From Liolophura sinensis (lineage: Eukaryota > Mollusca > Polyplacophora > Chitonida > Chitonidae): a stretch of DNA of 64,000 nucleotides. Numbering within the stretch: the first letter of the stretch is position 1; each line of letters opens with the position of its first letter. The position numbers were made by a program, and so were the translations under genes. The notes below the pieces were generated by a model that did no database searches, had not been told where the DNA came from, and worked only from the letters and a program-made list of their open reading frames with translations. The stretch covers positions 8,941,704-9,005,703 of the forward strand of contig NC_088304.1 in assembly GCF_032854445.1 (NCBI RefSeq). Direction: 5' to 3'. Positions 10,246-20,745 of the stretch are shown here, one piece after another.

Positions 10246-13200
10246 TGTATCCTTTATATAATATAAATATATATTCCTATCTTGTTTTACCTCTATTATC
10301 AATGACTTTTAACATGTTACATCAAAATATTTGCGGTCTTGGCGCTCATGGAGAGGAATTCAAGTGTTATATTCAAAATCTTAAGCCCGCTCCTCATGTT
10401 ATATGTCTCCAAGAAACTTTTTTAAAGCCACATATGGATTTTACTTACCCTGGGTATTTTATAGGTAGAATGGATAGGAATACAGACGGGAGAGGGGGCC
10501 TGGCCATGCTTCTAAAAGACGGCCTATCCTTTTCAGAACTAAAGTTACCTCCCTTTAACAGTATTGAGGCACAATGTTTTAATATTGCTACGAGGTCTGG
10601 TGCACCCACAAGTGTTGTTAATATATACAATCCTTCTAGTCGTATTGATAGAAAAGATTTTGATACTCTTATGTCTTATATTAATAGCACTTATATATTG
10701 TGTGGGGATTTTTAACGCTTACGGACCCTTATGGGGTAGCATTACAACGAATTTCAATGGAAGGGTAATGACTGCTCTAGTTAATGATTATGAAATGTGT
10801 GTTTTAAATGATGGGACGGGCACTCGTGTAGATCCTCATTCTGGTAATCTGTCTCACTTAGACCTTACTCTTTGCTCAGCAGATATAGGTCTGTCTTTTA
10901 ATTGGTTCGTTGATACCATAAGCCCTTGTCCTAGCGACCACTTACCAGTTCTAGTCACCTGTAATATAGACCACCATGTGAATCCTGTAGGCCAGCCTCC
11001 CAGATGGTGTGTGAAAAGGGCAAACTGGGATGTATACAAAGAAGAATGTTTGAGGTCTTTTTCTCAGGATGTGTATAATAATGATGTTGATATTTTTGCA
11101 GATAATGTACTTAATGCCATTGATGTGGCTGCACAAAAATGCATTCCAAAATCCTCAGGTAAGGTGTCTAGTAAAATACCTGTTCCTTGGTGGAACGACG
11201 ATTGTTCTAATGCTATAAAAAATCGGAAACGTTTAAAAAATCGTGCAAAACGCACTCGCCTATACCAAGACATTGTTTTATTTAAACGAGCTAAAGCTGT
11301 AGCACAGCGGGTGATTAAAACAGCTCAGAGAGATCACTGGCGACAATACTGTTCGAATTTATCTGAAAATACAAATACCAAAGAAGTCTGGAATAAAATA
11401 AACTCGATTAAAGGTAAAAGAAAATCAAATAACACCCCAACTATTGTTCATAATAATAGTAATTATGTTACTAATATTGACAAAGCCAATATTTTGGCAG
11501 ACAGTTTCTCTTTGGTTTCCAGTTCAAACAATTATTCTCCTGAGTTTATATCCCATAAGGAAAATATTGAAGAAATGCATCCTTTTAATAATATTCTTTT
11601 TGATGACATGCCAATTAACAATGATTTTTCTTTACTAGAATTAAAGCAGGCCTTATCCTCATGTTCGGATTCGTCACCGGGTGAGGATACTATTACGTAC
11701 TCCATGTTGTACAATTTGCCATATCACTGTATGACTATATTACTATTGCTGTACAATGCCGTTTGGTCTAGTATGAAACTCCCTGCTAAATGGAAAACGG
11801 CAATTGTTGTGCCCGTTGCTAAACCAGGTAAGGATCCCTCGTTCACATCTTCGTACAGGCCTATAGCCCTCACGTCCTGTCTCTGCAAGGTCATGGAGCG
11901 TATGATAAATTCTCGATTGATGTGGTTTTTGGAGAAACACAATATACTTAGTCCAGTACAGAGCGGTTTTAGAAACAAACGTTGTACTACTGACCATGTG
12001 GTTAATTTAGAAACCTCCATCAGACACTCTTTTAAATATAAAGATTATTTACTTGCCGTGTTTCTCGATATAGAAAAAGCGTACGATATGGTTTGGAGGA
12101 CTGGGGTGTTAATTAAGCTGCGTAATATTGGCATTGGTGGGAAAATGTTGGGTTTTTTAAAAGATTTCCTGTCCGGACGTTTTATTAAAGTTCGAGTGGG
12201 ACAGAGTTATTCTCGCATGGTTCCGGTGGAGAATGGGGTTCCCCAGGGAAGTGTCTTATCTCCCACTTTATTTAATGTAGCCATAAATGACTTACCCAAT
12301 GCCATATCCCCTAAATTAAATTGCACGCTTTTCGCTGATGATAAATGCATGTGGTTTTGCTCTAGGTCCCTTGCCTCTTGTGTCAAGCATATTCAGCAAG
12401 GTCTAGATGATATAATGAAATGGAGCCGGGACTGGGGGTTTAAGTTTTCTTCTGTTAAAACAGAAGCTGTTGTGTTTACACGGCGCCATACTGGTAATGT
12501 TTGTCTAACCCTTAATAACTCGACGATCAAAATCTCCTCTTCTTTTAAGTATCTCGGGGTTATATTCGATAATAGGCTTACTTGGGGTAGACATATTGAC
12601 TATTTGATAGCAAGATGTGATAAAGTTCTAAATTTAATGAGGTGTGTATCGGGAAAATGTTGGGGGGCTGAGAAAAAATCATTACTACTGCTATATCGCT
12701 CTCTCATCCGTACCAAACTTGATTATTGTTGTGAAGCCTATGATTCTGCTTGCATTACGCTTAAAGAAAAATTAGATTCTGTCCAGTGCGCAGCGCTGCG
12801 GATATGTACAGGAGGTATGCGCACCACACCACTTAACGTTCTACAGGTATTCTGTAACGAGTGGCCATTGTCTATCCGTCGGCGCCTGCGCACCCTCAAG
12901 TTCTTTTTCAGGCTCAAATGTTCGGTTAATAATGCTTCGTCTCGTTTGCTCGAACCTTCCTTTTATGACAACTTGCATGACTTAAATAGTTATGCTGGGT
13001 TACCATTTAGTTTGAGATCAAAGAACATATCTTCGTCTTTAGATTGTGATAATGTTGCTTTGCAGTCCTCCCGTGTTCCTGATTTCCCCACATGGAATCT
13101 AGAACCTCCCTACATTTCGACTACTCTGAACGATGATAGAAAAAAATCTGATAATCCGAATGTTTCCTTACTATGTGCTACGGAATATATACATACAAGC

Positions 13201-14073
13201 CTATCCCAGTACTTGCAGGTATACACTGATGCCTCCAAGAGTCCAGACAGCAACAGAGTTGGTGCAGCTTTTTGTGTCCCAGAGTTAAAATATTCCAAAT
13301 CCTTTAGATTATCCAATTTTATCTCAGTATTTACAGCAGAACTTACAGCTATCATCTGTGCTCTTCAGTTTCTCCTCGACCTAAAACCTTCTAGGGCTGT
13401 TATACTTACCGATTCTTTATCTTCCTTGCAGGCCATGTCAAATTATGTCTGGTATAATTCTTCATCACTTGTGTTTGAAATACTACATTTATGCACCGCT
13501 CTTCGTTACCAGGGCGTCTCTGTGAGTTTTGATTGGGTACCAGCTCATGTCGGTATTGTGGGAAACGAAATGGCAGACTCCCTGGCGAAGAGAGCTTCAT
13601 CCTTTTTAGATATATCCATACACGTGCCCTTAAACATTAATGAAATCATGAGTCATGTCGCACCTAAGTTTGTGGATATTTGGCAGCGGCAGTGGGATGA
13701 AGCTAATAAGGGGAGGTTTTTTCACCAGTATAATCGTTCTGTCTTGTTAAATTCGCCAATATCATTACGTTCCCGACGAGATGAAACGCTAGTTTTCCGC
13801 CTTATTTCTGGACATGTACCTACAAATACCTATTTATTCAGAATGAATCTGCACCCATCTGGGTTATGTGACGTATGCCTAATTAACGATGATATCGCTC
13901 ATCTCTTATTTACGTGTACCCGGCACTCTAACGCTCGCCGTGTTCTTTACCGGGACTTACGCTCCATTGGCCTTCGGCATTTTACGTTAGCATCTGTTTT
14001 AAATCCTAAAGCGAACCGAAGTAAGACTTTCCAGGCCCTGGCGAATTTTCTTAGCAGATGTCGTCGTTTTTAA
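10245..14073 (+). CDS. LINE ORF2: endonuclease, reverse transcriptase, RNase H, one frameshift
   Basis: The first frame (ATG 10245) carries the start of the APE-type endonuclease (HQNICGL, LQETFL, then GDF). A run of five T at 10709-10713 appears one T too long. Reading continues in the next frame with NAYGPLWG to the stop at 14071-14073. Later motifs are SDHLPV (endonuclease end), SSYRPIALTSC and GVPQGSVLSPTLFN (reverse transcriptase), FADDK near 12330 (catalytic), YTDASKS, FTAELTAI, LTDSLSS and WVPAHVGIVGNEMAD (RNase H, about 13220-13590) and a C-terminal Cys/His knuckle (CDVC...HLLFTC). The single-base break makes this copy inactive unless it is a sequencing error. It makes cDNA at nicked target DNA. 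Confidence 0.87.
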
Positions 14074-14623
14074 TAATGGTTTTTTTTGTTAACATGGTTG
14101 GATCAGCCTATTTGTTGCTTTTAAAGTGGTTGTTGTCGTTTTTTTTTTTTTTTACCCGAACAGAACTGATGTGAGCTGACGCTTCTACTGTTTTTTTTTT
14201 TGTCCAGGTGTTGTGTATGTATACTGTTCAGCTCCTCCTGTACTACACTCTGTGTTCCATACATGTTATAACATCGTGAGTGTTCTAACGCCCACCTTTC
14301 CCAAAATCTCTCTTTTAACCCATGTACCTGCCCATCTTGTACTGTAAATATGGATTATACACTAAGAAACGGTCATCATAGTGAATAATGACCCTCTGCA
14401 AACACTTTTGTTTTTTTTTCTTTTAGTCATGAAGCCCAAAATTCGTCGGCTATAATGCTACAATGTCCATAGCACTAGTACTGAAACTTCTTCTTCTTGT
14501 CCGAAATAATATACTCTTCCTTTATATACTATCCAGCTTAAAAGCATTTTCAATGACGCCAAGTTTTGGCGCGCATCGGCCCTTTCGGCCGGAAAAGCGC
14601 CAGTGCAAATCAACCCCCCCCCC
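14074..14623 (+). other. LINE 3' region with nested hairpin and C9 end
   Basis: Non-coding, with several long T runs (14141-14153, 14191-14200, 14411-14418). At 14568-14602 a GC-rich element can fold as two stacked stems: GGCGC with GCGCC outside, and CGGCC with GGCCG around a CTTTC loop. An alternative hairpin CGCCAA-GTT-TTGGCG (14557-14571) overlaps its left arm. The element ends in nine C (14615-14623) directly before the target duplication, instead of the poly-A or short A-rich repeat usual for LINEs. Confidence 0.65.
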
Positions 14624-14637
14624 TATAACATATAACA

Positions 14638-14690
14638 CAAAGGTCCGAAGACTAACAGTACATGAAAACATTAAATAGTCATACATAACA
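14638..14690 (-). repeat. LTR-A 3' LTR, remaining part
   Basis: The remaining 53 bp of the 3' LTR after the LINE. Identical to 19833-19885. On the coding strand it starts with TGTTATGTATG and is preceded by a purine-rich GGGTGGGGG (14691-14699), the likely polypurine tract. Confidence 0.85.
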
Positions 14691-14804
14691 CCCCCACCCT
14701 TCAGGGAAAGAAAGTTTTGCATAAAACTTTCTTTAACATATTCATAATTATGAATAATAATAACATTTACCACAGTCTTTAAAAACAAAGCTGCAGAAAA
14801 CCAA

Positions 14805-17800
14805 CTAGACACGTGACAAACAATCAGCAATCACATTATCTTTCCCTTTTATGTGTCTAATCTCTAGATTAAATTCTTGCAAAAGCAAACTCCACCGTAA
14901 CAATCTTCGGTTTTTACCTTTTAGTTTGTGCAAGAAGGTCAAGGGATTGTGATCTGTATACACAACAATGGGGTAACTTGCCGAAGTCACATATACTTCA
15001 AAATGCTGTAATGCTAGAATCAAGGACAGACACTCCTTTTCTATTGTCGAATAATTTCTCTGGCACTTGTCAAATTTGCGAGAGAAAAAACATACAGGGT
15101 GATCAACGTGATCTGTTTCATTTTCTTGTAACAAAACTGCCCCAGCAGATATATCACTAGCATCAACAGCTAGCTTAAATGGTACATTAAAATCAGGTGC
15201 TACAAGTATGGGGCCGCTGCTTAGCATGGCCTTTAATGTATCAAAAGATCTCTGACACTCAATGGACCACAAGAATTTAGCACCTTTCTTTAACAGCTGA
15301 GTTAATGGCTCACTAACAAATGAAAAGTTCCTACAGAACTTTCGATAATAACCTGCCATGCCCAAAAAACGCTTTAACTCTCTCTTACAACTTGGCACTG
15401 GAAAACAAGAAATAGCAACTCCAATAGGATGTACAACATTGAGATCAATGCTATCTCTGTCTAAATATGGCTTTAACATGTTAATGTGACAAAGTTGTCT
15501 AGACTTGCGCCGATCAGGAGTGAAAATAATATAATTAAGATCACTTAGCCTCTTGTCTACTACATAAGGTCCAAAATAACGAGCTTCAAGTGGCTTACCA
15601 CTAACTGGAAGTAAGACCAATACCTTCTGACCAACTTCAAATCTGCGTCTTACTGTCTCTTTGTCATACTTAGTTTTTATACTCTTCTGAGAAGCTGTAA
15701 GATTCTCGCTGGCTAACTCACATACTCTGTTGAGCTTAGTGCGAAAACTTGACACATACTGTAATAGGTTAACATTGTCACTATCACTAGACACAAACCT
15801 TTCCTTGAACAACTGTAGTGGACCACGCACAGTATGGCCAAACACAAGCTCAAATGGACTAAATCCAAGTGACTCTTGTATAGACTCTCTTACAGCAAAC
15901 ATTAACAAAGGTACACCCTCGTCCCAATCTTTCCCTGTCTCAAAGCAGTAAGTTCTTATCATACTTTTCAGAGTCTGATGGAATCTCTCTAGTGCTCCTT
16001 GACTTTGTGGGTGATAAGCTGAGGATTTATACTGGCTAATACCTAGCTCATGCATAACTTGTTGGAACACACCAGACATGAAATTTGAACCCTGGTCTGA
16101 CTGTACTGACTTAGGCAGACCAAACATGGTGAAGAACTTAACTAAAGCCTTAATTACAGTCTTGGCAGTAATATTCCTTAGTGGAATTGCCTCTAGGAAA
16201 CGAGTTGAAGTACACATTATGGTTAACATATACTGATTTCCAGACTTTGTCTTAGGTAGCGGACCAACACAATCTATTAAGATTCTACTGAATGGCTCAC
16301 CAATTGCAGGAATAGGCCTCAAGGCTGCCTTGGGGATTGTATGGTTAGGTTTCCCCACTAACTGACATGCATGACAAGACCTGCAAAATTCAGTAACATC
16401 TTTCCTTACTCCTGGCCAATAAAAATGACTGAGAATCTTATGATAGGTCTTATTAACACCTAAATGACCTGCTAACGGCGTTTCATGCGCTATGGTCAGT
16501 ATGTCTTTACGATAAGACTTGGGCACAACTACCTGATGCTTAATTGCCCATTCATCCTCCAACGAAACATCGGGAGGCCTCCACTGCCGCATCAATATGC
16601 CAGACTTGACATAGTAGTAGCATGGGTCAGGTAAAGATTCACCATCTTTAGCTACATCATTAAACAAGCAAGAAATACTTGGATCACTGTGTTGTTCAGC
16701 AATCAACTCAGTCCTACAAAATGGCTGATCACCACTAACAAAATTAGTATCTACTTCCTGCTGGCTGTCTAATTTGGAAGAATCTCCATCCAACATGTTG
16801 TTGAGAAAAGTCTCACTCAAATCAACAGTACTACCCTGGTCTGTACTGACTTTTCTAGACATAGCTCTTGTAACAACACAGGACGGATATAAACCCGCTA
16901 TCTCGCTTTCAACTGGCTCTGTGACTGAATTCAGAGAAGGCTTATCAACCATTAAGGGATCAACAGTAACTTTATCATGTGCTAAGTCATTTCCCAACAA
17001 CAAATGAATACCCTCAAAAGGTAATGAAGGCTTAATGCCTACCCGGACAGGTCCAGATATCAAATCTGATGACAAATAAATATCATGAAGGGGAACACTG
17101 ACAAAGTCACTAGACTCTACTCCTCTAATAAGGGCACGAACCCCAGAGTATGACTCTTCAGAAAAGGGCAGAGTATTCATCAACAACAGAGACTGAGATG
17201 CCCCAGTATCCCTTAATATCTTTATAGGGGTAGCACAAGACATGTCGCTTCTAAGCGACACTGAACCAGAATTGATAAACGGAGCGAAGCTATCCATAGA
17301 GCATTTGGGAATCTTATCCAATCCCATATCAGCTAACTCAGATCTGCTTTTAACTGCTGATGTAACTTCCGGCAATGTTTTGTGCATTGTAACACAAATA
17401 CCTGTGGGCTTAGACTCATTCTGAGCTTCCCGTATCCTTTGCAACTTGTAACATTCACTCATCACGTGACCTACCCGCTTGCAAAAATTACAAGTGACCC
17501 TATTTCGAGGACTACCATTCCAATCTGAACTACGTGAACCATGAGCTGTAGAACCATTGGAGCCTGGTGTGGAACTCTTCTGTGTAGAGCTACCTCTACC
17601 TGTTGCATGTGACTGGGTATTTCTACGTGTAAATGAATTAAATGGCTTACCCGTGTATGTAACCTTATGTGTCAAGGAATAATCATCAGCTAAACTGGCT
17701 GCCTCTTCAAGTGTACTCGCCTTCTGCACATGAACGAACACCTTTACATCATTATGAATACAACGCTTGAACTCTTCTACCAGCACAAGCTGACGCAAAC

Positions 17801-18740
17801 TTTCAAAATCCTTGCCTATTTTCTTGGCTATACACCAGCGATCAAACAACTGCTCCTTAGCTCGACCAAACTCAACGTATGTCTGATCTCTACCTTTTTC
17901 ACAGTTACGAAATTTCTGGCGGTAAGCTTCAGGCACCAATTCATAACCCTTCAAAATTACCTCTTTCACATAGTCATAATTGGAAGCACTCTCTACACTT
18001 AACTGAGTGTAAATTTCCCTGGCCTTTCCAATTAGCACACTCTGTAATAACATAGTCCAGAACTCTTTAGGCCACTTCAAACTATTTGCAATTTTCTCAA
18101 AATGCAGAAAATATTTATCCACCTCTTTTTCCTGAAAGGATGGAACTAACCGAATGTATTTGGTCACATCAAATCCGGAATCCTGTCTACCGGAAGGACC
18201 CGGTTTCTCATCTCTCTCTAACTCTAACTTTTTCATTTGGAACTCCAATTCTCTTTCCCTCTCTCTTTCTTGCATTTCTCTCTCCTCTCTCTGCACTTCC
18301 CTCTCTCTTTCCTCTCTCTGCACTTCCCTCTCTCTTTCCTCTCTCTGCACTTCCCTCTCCCTTTCTTTTTCCTCTCTCTGCATTTTCAACTTTTCTAACT
18401 CTATCTCATGTTCCCTCTCTTTTTCTTGCCTCCCTCTCTCATGTTCCCTCTCTTTCTCTCTTTCCTCTTTCTCCAATCTCAACTTTAACTCAAACTGCTT
18501 AAACTTAAGCTCGGCATCAGACTGACCCTCGAACGCATAATCAGATAATGCAGAACTATCAAACTTCCCTATCTCCACTAAATGTTTCAACAAAGTATGC
18601 TGCATATCTCTTTTCCTCCATGAAGACTTTATGGACAAACCCAAAAATGTCCCTAACTTAACCAAGTCTTCCTTCTTTAAACTCTCAAAAACATCCTGAT
18701 CGGGCGCATTAACAAACTGTTTAGGATCAAAATCTCCCAT
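14805..18740 (-). CDS. LTR-A gag-pol, Gmr1-like order, reverse transcriptase core deleted (1311 aa)
   Basis: One open frame. Approximate residues are as follows. 80-180 is a Glu/Arg coiled coil with tandem EREVQREE repeats. 200-360 is a gag domain resembling SCAN-type capsid. 415-430 is a zinc knuckle, CNFCKRVGHVMSEC. Near 514 is the protease motif RDTGAS. 750-790 is the integrase zinc-binding region (H..H..CRSCHAC). 815-920 is the integrase core with Asp in IDCVGP, Asp in QSDQGSNF and Glu in GALERFH. About 1117-1135 is a reverse transcriptase C-terminal piece (KRELKRFLGMAGYYRKFC). 1165-1311 is RNase H (VDASDISAGAVLL, YTDHNPL). Integrase before RNase H is the order known from Gmr1 elements. 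No YxDD and no fingers or palm are present: the integrase tail (HINMLKPYLDRDS) runs almost directly into the reverse transcriptase end, in frame. It could be expressed but could not copy RNA alone. Confidence 0.87.
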   Translation of the reverse strand: MGDFDPKQFVNAPDQDVFESLKKEDLVKLGTFLGLSIKSSWRKRDMQHTLLKHLVEIGKFDSSALSDYAFEGQSDAELKFKQFELKLRLEKEEREKEREHERGRQEKEREHEIELEKLKMQREEKEREREVQREEREREVQREEREREVQREEREMQERERERELEFQMKKLELERDEKPGPSGRQDSGFDVTKYIRLVPSFQEKEVDKYFLHFEKIANSLKWPKEFWTMLLQSVLIGKAREIYTQLSVESASNYDYVKEVILKGYELVPEAYRQKFRNCEKGRDQTYVEFGRAKEQLFDRWCIAKKIGKDFESLRQLVLVEEFKRCIHNDVKVFVHVQKASTLEEAASLADDYSLTHKVTYTGKPFNSFTRRNTQSHATGRGSSTQKSSTPGSNGSTAHGSRSSDWNGSPRNRVTCNFCKRVGHVMSECYKLQRIREAQNESKPTGICVTMHKTLPEVTSAVKSRSELADMGLDKIPKCSMDSFAPFINSGSVSLRSDMSCATPIKILRDTGASQSLLLMNTLPFSEESYSGVRALIRGVESSDFVSVPLHDIYLSSDLISGPVRVGIKPSLPFEGIHLLLGNDLAHDKVTVDPLMVDKPSLNSVTEPVESEIAGLYPSCVVTRAMSRKVSTDQGSTVDLSETFLNNMLDGDSSKLDSQQEVDTNFVSGDQPFCRTELIAEQHSDPSISCLFNDVAKDGESLPDPCYYYVKSGILMRQWRPPDVSLEDEWAIKHQVVVPKSYRKDILTIAHETPLAGHLGVNKTYHKILSHFYWPGVRKDVTEFCRSCHACQLVGKPNHTIPKAALRPIPAIGEPFSRILIDCVGPLPKTKSGNQYMLTIMCTSTRFLEAIPLRNITAKTVIKALVKFFTMFGLPKSVQSDQGSNFMSGVFQQVMHELGISQYKSSAYHPQSQGALERFHQTLKSMIRTYCFETGKDWDEGVPLLMFAVRESIQESLGFSPFELVFGHTVRGPLQLFKERFVSSDSDNVNLLQYVSSFRTKLNRVCELASENLTASQKSIKTKYDKETVRRRFEVGQKVLVLLPVSGKPLEARYFGPYVVDKRLSDLNYIIFTPDRRKSRQLCHINMLKPYLDRDSIDLNVVHPIGVAISCFPVPSCKRELKRFLGMAGYYRKFCRNFSFVSEPLTQLLKKGAKFLWSIECQRSFDTLKAMLSSGPILVAPDFNVPFKLAVDASDISAGAVLLQENETDHVDHPVCFFSRKFDKCQRNYSTIEKECLSLILALQHFEVYVTSASYPIVVYTDHNPLTFLHKLKGKNRRLLRWSLLLQEFNLEIRHIKGKDNVIADCLSRV

Positions 18741-18841
18741 TGTAAATATTTAGCCACTGAATCATTCACCGTTAAAATTAAGCAATCGCTTCTCACTTGT
18801 TTTTAACTTCAAATATCCGGTGCAAAACAAAAGGGGAAACA

Positions 18842-18869
18842 ATCATTTCCCGGACAAGCCCCCAATTTC
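18842..18869 (-). promoter_or_regulatory. LTR-A primer binding site, tRNA-Pro type
   Basis: Directly inside the 5' LTR the coding strand reads GAAAT then TGGGGGCTTGTCCGGGAA. This differs at two positions from the tRNA-Pro complementary site known from gammaretroviruses, so tRNA-Pro is the likely primer. Confidence 0.65.
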
Positions 18870-19885
18870 TGTTACGGTATTGAAAGCAGCAACAGAAAAC
18901 AGACTCAGTGACTCAATATTACAATGTAAACAATGCTTTATATATATAAATGAGACGTACAGTTTTACAAACAGTTCAACAACAACAACAACATACACAT
19001 CAGTATTACCGGTCTTAACAAGTTTCCAGTTCACCTTTACATCCCAAGGAACGTATTCCAGGAAATCCAACGTAAAGACCATGGGATAAACACACAATTC
19101 ACACAAGTCACAAATTGTCCTAGACAGGTACTTCGCTAGGATAGCGAACACGAACACAGTACACAGGTTACACAGAACTGGAACAGTCAAGCCTTTGAAT
19201 GACGTCACACCCGCAGAGCACAACACAGGGTAAATACAGGCATGGAGGTATAATCCACTTCAGATCAGTCACAGCTCCCGCAGAAGCTCACAAACGAGCC
19301 GTTCAGAGACGTAGAGTAATGTCACCTTGTGGCAGAACGAACGTCCTTTGCAAAACTGAAAACTTCAGTTTAGAGTCCTTGACGACCTTGTCGGTCAGGG
19401 GAGGTCAGCGTGTTAAACAAATTACACAGTCCACACTGTATAATCATAATAAAGATCCGAACACCAATAAACGTGACTTCCGCAGAAATTCACATAAACC
19501 AGACATCAGTACTACTGTGGTACACAAACGGTGCCGGCATAAAAATCTGTCCTCCCAAATGAAACTGGCATCACCAGCTCATATAAACATAATGGACTCG
19601 ATACGAGAGCGTCGCACACTCTCCTGGCTCCCAGTGGATGCAGCAAAAATACCTCCCCTCTGCACAGAAAACACGGCTTATATATGTGCCAGGTGGATTC
19701 AACTATTCTTAGACACAGAATTAACAGCCAATGAACAGCCAGTTAAATAAACAGAGCCTTGAACAAGGTGCTTTCAGCCAGGTCCGCGCTGTACATATAT
19801 AACAGGGCCTGTTATGCTTATAACATATAACACAAAGGTCCGAAGACTAACAGTACATGAAAACATTAAATAGTCATACATAACA
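18870..19885 (-). repeat. LTR-A 5' LTR
   Basis: 1016 bp, TG..CA ends on the coding strand, continuous and looking identical to the split 3' LTR. A TATATAT stretch near 19793 (minus strand) may be the promoter TATA box. Confidence 0.88.
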
Positions 19886-20622
19886 ATGTGAACAACTGCC
19901 GTTAGCTTCTAAATTTAGCTTGCCACTGTTTACATATTCAGTTCAGGGCCTGCTGCCTGCCTCTGCCTGTTCCAGAATACGCTCAATTCGGGGCCTGTTT
20001 GTTTACAACAAGTGTTCAAGAATTTTCTTATTCTAGAAAATTCCACCAGTCTATATAAGACCTTTGAAAGCAGGTCAAAAGAGGAGAAAGGAGAACTATT
20101 GAGAGTTTTGGATGCTTTCGCTGTGTGTTACTTTAGTAGGCCTTTGTGCTAAATTTTGGTGTCTTTATAGCCTCAGGCTTTGTTATATCATATCTCCACC
20201 GAGCACTTGTTCAGTCTGAACTTATATTTAATTTGTGCTCTTGTGTACACAGTGCTTATTAGTACACGGATCGTGTCTGTGGAATTTTGTGTATATTTCG
20301 TCATACACTCAGTTATACTGTGAATTTTCCCTCTTATGAATATTACCTCTGTGCATTTATGCCTGTGTGGTTTTCAGCATTGTGGAATATATGCGTCCGT
20401 TTGGACTTGACACCGTTGCACATGTAAGTATTACTTTAGTATTTGTATAGATATTGCTATCCTTTCTTGTTAAACTTAAGTACTTTAGTATTTGTATAAG
20501 TCTTACCTTTTCTTGTTAAACCTAATAAATTGTTGAAAAATAAAATCTTCTGGTTTTGGTTACTTTTTGTGCGGCTAAACTGTCGTGTATTTCGAACAAG
20601 TCATCTCTTTATAATACAGACA
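19886..20622 (+). repeat. LTR-B solo LTR, main part
   Basis: A 733-bp body plus the 4-base ATGT target duplication. It matches the minus-strand copy 38059-38779 along its length. It contains a likely promoter (tctatataagacc near 20051), two near-identical taagtactttagtatttgtat units near 20470 and 20490 (a third, interrupted one near 20420), polyadenylation-type aataaa signals near 20525-20543 and a CAGACA end. No internal coding region is attached, so it is a solo LTR. A host target duplication was not seen. Confidence 0.75.
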
Positions 20623-20745
20623 GTTTGGGTCGTGACAAAATCTATGCTTCGAAAAAGACATTTGTGTCCCAGCCGTCAACCAATAAGGACGTTCTAGGTC
20701 AATAATCGTAAGGCCGATTCCCAAAACTGACGTATAATATAAAAT
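20623..20745 (-). repeat. interspersed repeat R2, partial copy
   Basis: The minus strand reads gggaatcggccttacgatta then ttgacctagaacg, matching 46045-46110. Adjacent to the LTR-B end, so LTR-B may have landed in or beside it. Confidence 0.45.

Larger units (their letters stand above)
8405..14623 (+). mobile_element. I/Nimb-like LINE with histone H4 fragment at its 5' end
   Basis: A non-LTR retrotransposon inserted into the 3' LTR of LTR-A, bounded by a perfect 14-bp target duplication tataacatataaca (8391-8404 and 14624-14637). In order it holds a 5' piece with a histone H4 start, a T37 tract, ORF1 (9022-10245), ORF2 (10245-14073, one frameshift), a T-rich 3' region, a GC-rich hairpin and a run of nine C. 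Endonuclease, reverse transcriptase, RNase H and a triple zinc-knuckle ORF1 point to the I/Nimb group. Exact clade needs a phylogeny. Confidence 0.88.
7442..19885 (-). mobile_element. LTR-A: Ty3/gypsy element, Gmr1-like, interrupted by a LINE
   Basis: A minus-strand LTR retrotransposon. The 5' LTR is 18870-19885. The 3' LTR is 7442-8404 plus 14638-14690, split by a LINE. Both LTRs are 1016 bp after removing the LINE, start TG and end CA on the coding strand, and look identical by eye. A 4-bp direct repeat ATGT flanks the whole (7438-7441 and 19886-19889). One 1311-codon gag-pol frame lies inside. Identical LTRs mean a very recent insertion. Since the reverse transcriptase core is absent, movement must have used an enzyme from another copy, or the deletion arose during the last cycle (inference). 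Confidence 0.88.

Noticed and set aside
18086-18525. Long plus-strand frames rich in Leu/Ser
   Set aside because: They are the complement of the Glu/Arg coiled-coil part of gag.
19887-20622. LTR-B as the LTR of a full element with internal genes
   Set aside because: No internal region is attached on either side once LTR-A is removed.
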